36,628 nt of DNA from IMG/VR virus record IMGVR_UViG_3300030117_006907, positions 1 to 36,628 of that record; one strand, given 5' to 3'. Below, one piece after another: positions 34,344-36,628 of this stretch. Position numbers and translations under genes: made by a program. This DNA is from a virus. Position 1 is the first letter of the stretch, and the number at the start of each line of letters is the position of its first letter. The notes beneath the pieces were generated by a model. The model saw only the letters and a program-made list of their open reading frames with translations. It had not been told where the DNA came from and did no database searches.

Positions 34344-35920
34344 CCCATATGCCCCCGACGAGATACTATACCAGCAGGGTCAAGACCAAGGCGGTTTGCT
34401 TTTGTCTCAAGATTTTCTGTTGGGCCATCGGGGTCCTCGTCATCACTATCGCCGTGAATACCTGCGGGGTGAGATGGCATGGCACCTTCAGTTGCTGAAG
34501 TCGTACCTGCTTTCTTCTTGCTTTCTTTTGCTTCTTGTTCTTTTGCACGCGCAATACGTCGAAGTAAAGTACGCAATTCTGTCAAATCGGAATAACTCAT
34601 TTTCAATAAATCACTGTGTGATGGGTCGCTTTTGTCAAAATCACTCATCATAATTTGTGATGGGTCTTCCATAGGCGGTGCTTGAGGAAGTGGTGGAAGT
34701 GCGCTCATACTACCCATAGGTTGCATACCCATTGGATTCATAGAACGAGGCATTCTTGGGCGGCGCATTCTTGGCATTCTTGGGCGTCGCATTCTACGTA
34801 GTGAAGGTTGTCGCATCTGACCGGCTTGACCGGCGGATAAACCTGTAAGTTGACCACCACCTGTTGGACCGGCTCTTGTGCTTCTTTCACCATATCGTGC
34901 GTGAGGTGACCAAACAGTTCGTGCGCCACCAAGAATTTTCTTTGCTTCTTGTTGACCCATGTAAGCACGATAAGGTGCAGGGTCTTTCGACATAGGTTGC
35001 TTTGTCGCAATACCACGATGCGACATTTCTACAGCAAGGTGGGGTTTCATCAATCCTGTTTTCTTACCTGACGCAATACCACGCATACGGGCTTTGAATC
35101 TTCGCATTGTTGAACCGGGACCACCGCTTTGACCACCGGGTGGTTTTTTGAACTGTCCCGTTGAGGGTCGAAATTCAGAACGCTTCTCTCTTTTTCTCCG
35201 TGCAGCCATTGTTTTGGGTGTTTCACGCTTCAATAATTCCGACCAAGCGTTATCCATTGGTTCACTTCTTTGAACAAGATTCATTCTTGCCTTATGACTC
35301 GGGTAACCAAGATTCGGATTAAGACCTTTACAGGGTTCTCCAATTTGTGCGCCACAACTTGGGCAAGGAACTGATGTTTCCTTTTCCATTGTTTTTCTAC
35401 GTGCATTTGCCATCGCTTCTTCAACTCGACGTTGTTGTTCCATTTGTCGAGCAATAAATTCATCTTCACCTTCAAACTTCAACAACTCCGACCAAGCACC
35501 TTCCATTGGTTCACCGGTAGCCACGCGACTACCCATTGCAGAACCTGTACCTGTTTTTGCACCTGTAGCCAAATCCAATTCGTGACCACGATTTCCCGGT
35601 GGTCCTGTTTGCCTTGACAATTCACCTTGCAAATCTCTGCGAGGGTCTAATTCTGTGTCTGCCTCACTTTCTTCTTGAGGCACGTTCCCACTACCTCTTC
35701 CATGATGACCAAGAATTTTGATGTGCTTGATTTTATTGTGTCGCGCTTCTTTCTCATCATTTTCTTGAAGTTTTTTGTCCTTCTCTCTTTCTTTGTATTC
35801 GGGGTCTGTAGGATTGTATTTTTCATCACCCTCATTCGCTGAATACATGTGGGAAGATTCTGAACGCGGTGAATACATGCGGGTATCTGAACCCCGACCC
35901 ATACCACCTGTAGAACTCAT
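34340..35920 (-). CDS. Basic, low-complexity protein with phage zinc finger and repeated AWSELLK motif (526 aa)
   Basis: ATG 35920 has AGGGTGGT at good distance; GTG 35929 overlaps the upstream gene and is less likely. Residues about 184-212 contain VPCPSCGAQIGEPCK, with a His/Arg partner in GYPSHKARM: the CxxC-x7-C-x11-H layout of the small zinc fingers common in phages and thought to bind DNA. A PM[ED]xAWSELLK unit flanks the finger on each side, near residues 138 and 221, and a third LLK-type copy lies in HSDLLKMSYSDL near 435. A basic repeat (RRMRRPRMPRMRRPRMPR) spans about 376-393, and a Met/Pro-rich stretch follows. The mix suggests a DNA-binding internal virion protein; this is inference. 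Confidence 0.7.
   Translation of the reverse strand: MSSTGGMGRGSDTRMYSPRSESSHMYSANEGDEKYNPTDPEYKEREKDKKLQENDEKEARHNKIKHIKILGHHGRGSGNVPQEESEADTELDPRRDLQGELSRQTGPPGNRGHELDLATGAKTGTGSAMGSRVATGEPMEGAWSELLKFEGEDEFIARQMEQQRRVEEAMANARRKTMEKETSVPCPSCGAQIGEPCKGLNPNLGYPSHKARMNLVQRSEPMDNAWSELLKRETPKTMAARRKREKRSEFRPSTGQFKKPPGGQSGGPGSTMRRFKARMRGIASGKKTGLMKPHLAVEMSHRGIATKQPMSKDPAPYRAYMGQQEAKKILGGARTVWSPHARYGERSTRAGPTGGGQLTGLSAGQAGQMRQPSLRRMRRPRMPRMRRPRMPRSMNPMGMQPMGSMSALPPLPQAPPMEDPSQIMMSDFDKSDPSHSDLLKMSYSDLTELRTLLRRIARAKEQEAKESKKKAGTTSATEGAMPSHPAGIHGDSDDEDPDGPTENLETKANRLGLDPAGIVSRRGHMG
34742..34798 (-). repeat. Tandem Arg/Met/Pro coding repeat
   Basis: Repeated units built around gcattcttgg and gggcg encode RMRRP and RMPR steps in the 526-residue basic protein. 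The repeat gives a strongly positive patch that could contact DNA. Confidence 0.6.
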
Positions 35921-35922
35921 TT

Positions 35923-36348
35923 TTACCACCCTAATATGTGATGTTCATACGCTTGCTCGACCTTGTGTAAAAGTCGGCTATAGAAACGCCGAAGGCGCTC
36001 AGGTTTATCTACGCATCGTGACATAAGTTCGATTAGATGTTGAAAATTGGGTAAATTTGTTTGCTCAAATTCTCGTTTAAACATGTAAAATTCCTGTGGG
36101 TCATCATTGGTCATTAATTCATGGAAATTAGAAATTAATTCATCCATAACATACGCCATATCACCTTCATATTCACTTGGCCCATTGGTCACTTGTGTGA
36201 GATTGATAAATTCTTCAATCACACGCGAACACATGTCGAAATACGCTGGTAAAGCAATATATGGTATGGGTGATTGCTCTGCTATCAAAGGATATGCGTC
36301 ATGATTTCTTTGCATCAATTTTTCAACAGGGACAGACGCTGAAACCAA
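35923..36348 (-). CDS. Small helical protein of unknown function (141 aa), TTG start
   Basis: The probable start is TTG 36348, one base past the preceding gene's stop, with GGGAGTTGAAT upstream. The open frame extends to 36465 but that part overlaps the upstream gene almost completely. The product is helical throughout: EKLMQRNHDAYPLIAEQSPI, YIALPAYFDMCSRVIEEFIN, MAYVMDELISNFHELM, and a basic end CVDKPERLRRFYSRLLHKV with YEHHILGW. The family is not recognised. It begins the packaging-side block and shows no DNA-binding or membrane signature. Confidence 0.6.
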   Translation of the reverse strand: MVSASVPVEKLMQRNHDAYPLIAEQSPIPYIALPAYFDMCSRVIEEFINLTQVTNGPSEYEGDMAYVMDELISNFHELMTNDDPQEFYMFKREFEQTNLPNFQHLIELMSRCVDKPERLRRFYSRLLHKVEQAYEHHILGW

Positions 36349-36349
36349 A

Positions 36350-36628
36350 TTATTCAACTCCCATATTTTCTTGCAATTTACTTTTGAGTCGTTTCCATGT
36401 TTCAGGACTTTCATTTTGCAATTCAACAGAAAGAATATTGATTGTTTGATTAATTTGCTGTCCATCGGATTGTGGACCCCACTGTTCTTGGAATTTTACA
36501 AGGTCTTTGATAGATTCACGAACTTCTTTATGCAATTTTACAGCATCAGTTACAAAACCATCTTCATGCACACTACCCTCATCCAAAAGTTCGGATAATT
36601 TGTGATTTAATTTTTCTACATTCGATTG
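36350..36628 (-). CDS. Partial helical protein cut by the right edge
   Basis: The frame is open to the right edge, and the visible 92 residues end in KLQENMGVE. No binding site is seen before the internal TTG 36586, and the upstream residues (SNVEKLNHKLSELLDEG) read as a coiled coil, so the true start probably lies outside the window. The sequence is charged and helical (KLHKEVRESIKDLVKFQEQW). Its function is unknown. The stop TAA at 36350 precedes the next TTG start by one base, indicating coupling. Confidence 0.6.
   Translation of the reverse strand, partial: QSNVEKLNHKLSELLDEGSVHEDGFVTDAVKLHKEVRESIKDLVKFQEQWGPQSDGQQINQTINILSVELQNESPETWKRLKSKLQENMGVE

Noticed and set aside
36349-36465. Upstream extension of the 141-residue gene
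   Set aside because: It overlaps the preceding helical gene almost entirely, while TTG 36348 has a binding site and follows the stop directly.

Overview
This window looks like an internal piece of a tailed double-stranded DNA virus genome (Caudoviricetes, HK97 fold), not a cellular chromosome. All 31 protein genes I can support lie on the minus strand and are packed end to end. Neighbours commonly share 1-4 bases (ATGA, GTGA, TGATG, TAATG), and most starts have a GGTGA- or GGAGATGATG-type ribosome binding site. TTG and GTG starts are frequent. No tRNA, rRNA, CRISPR array, insertion sequence, integrase or replication gene is visible. The host cannot be fixed from the sequence. A single-motif LAGLIDADG domain and a ligase-like domain that aligns by eye with archaeal ATP-dependent ligases make a marine archaeal virus plausible, but a bacterial host is not excluded.

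Transcription order runs from the right edge to the left. (1) 36.6-31.0 kb: a block of unrecognised, probably virion-associated proteins, including one with a phage-type zinc finger. (2) 31.0-26.2 kb: large terminase, a tiny basic ORF, a LAGLIDADG fusion protein and a zinc-binding portal. (3) 26.2-18.8 kb: four small proteins, two of them Cys-rich, then a 1,953-residue protein whose C-terminal third contains a degenerate DNA-ligase fold. (4) 18.8-14.5 kb: prohead protease fused to a scaffold-like tail, major capsid protein, and small capsid or decoration candidates. (5) 14.5-10.1 kb: head-tail adaptor, neck and tail-completion proteins, large tail tube protein, SAP-domain protein. (6) 9.8-8.15 kb: two overlapping tail assembly chaperone ORFs with a likely -1 frameshift site, then a short tape measure protein. 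(7) 8.15 kb to the left edge: a distal tail protein and an open-ended LamG-containing adhesin of at least 2,301 residues.

Together the genes form one late morphogenesis cluster: packaging (terminase, portal), head building (protease/scaffold, capsid, decoration), connector, tail and receptor-binding parts. The less ordinary content is as follows. A ligase-like domain has lost its catalytic residues inside a giant structural-locus protein. A short Trp/His motif recurs in three proteins (one being the maturation protease), with a looser match in the giant protein. A second AW/LLK motif recurs in other proteins. A hairpin covers the protease start codon. Zinc sites are unusually dense in this head region.
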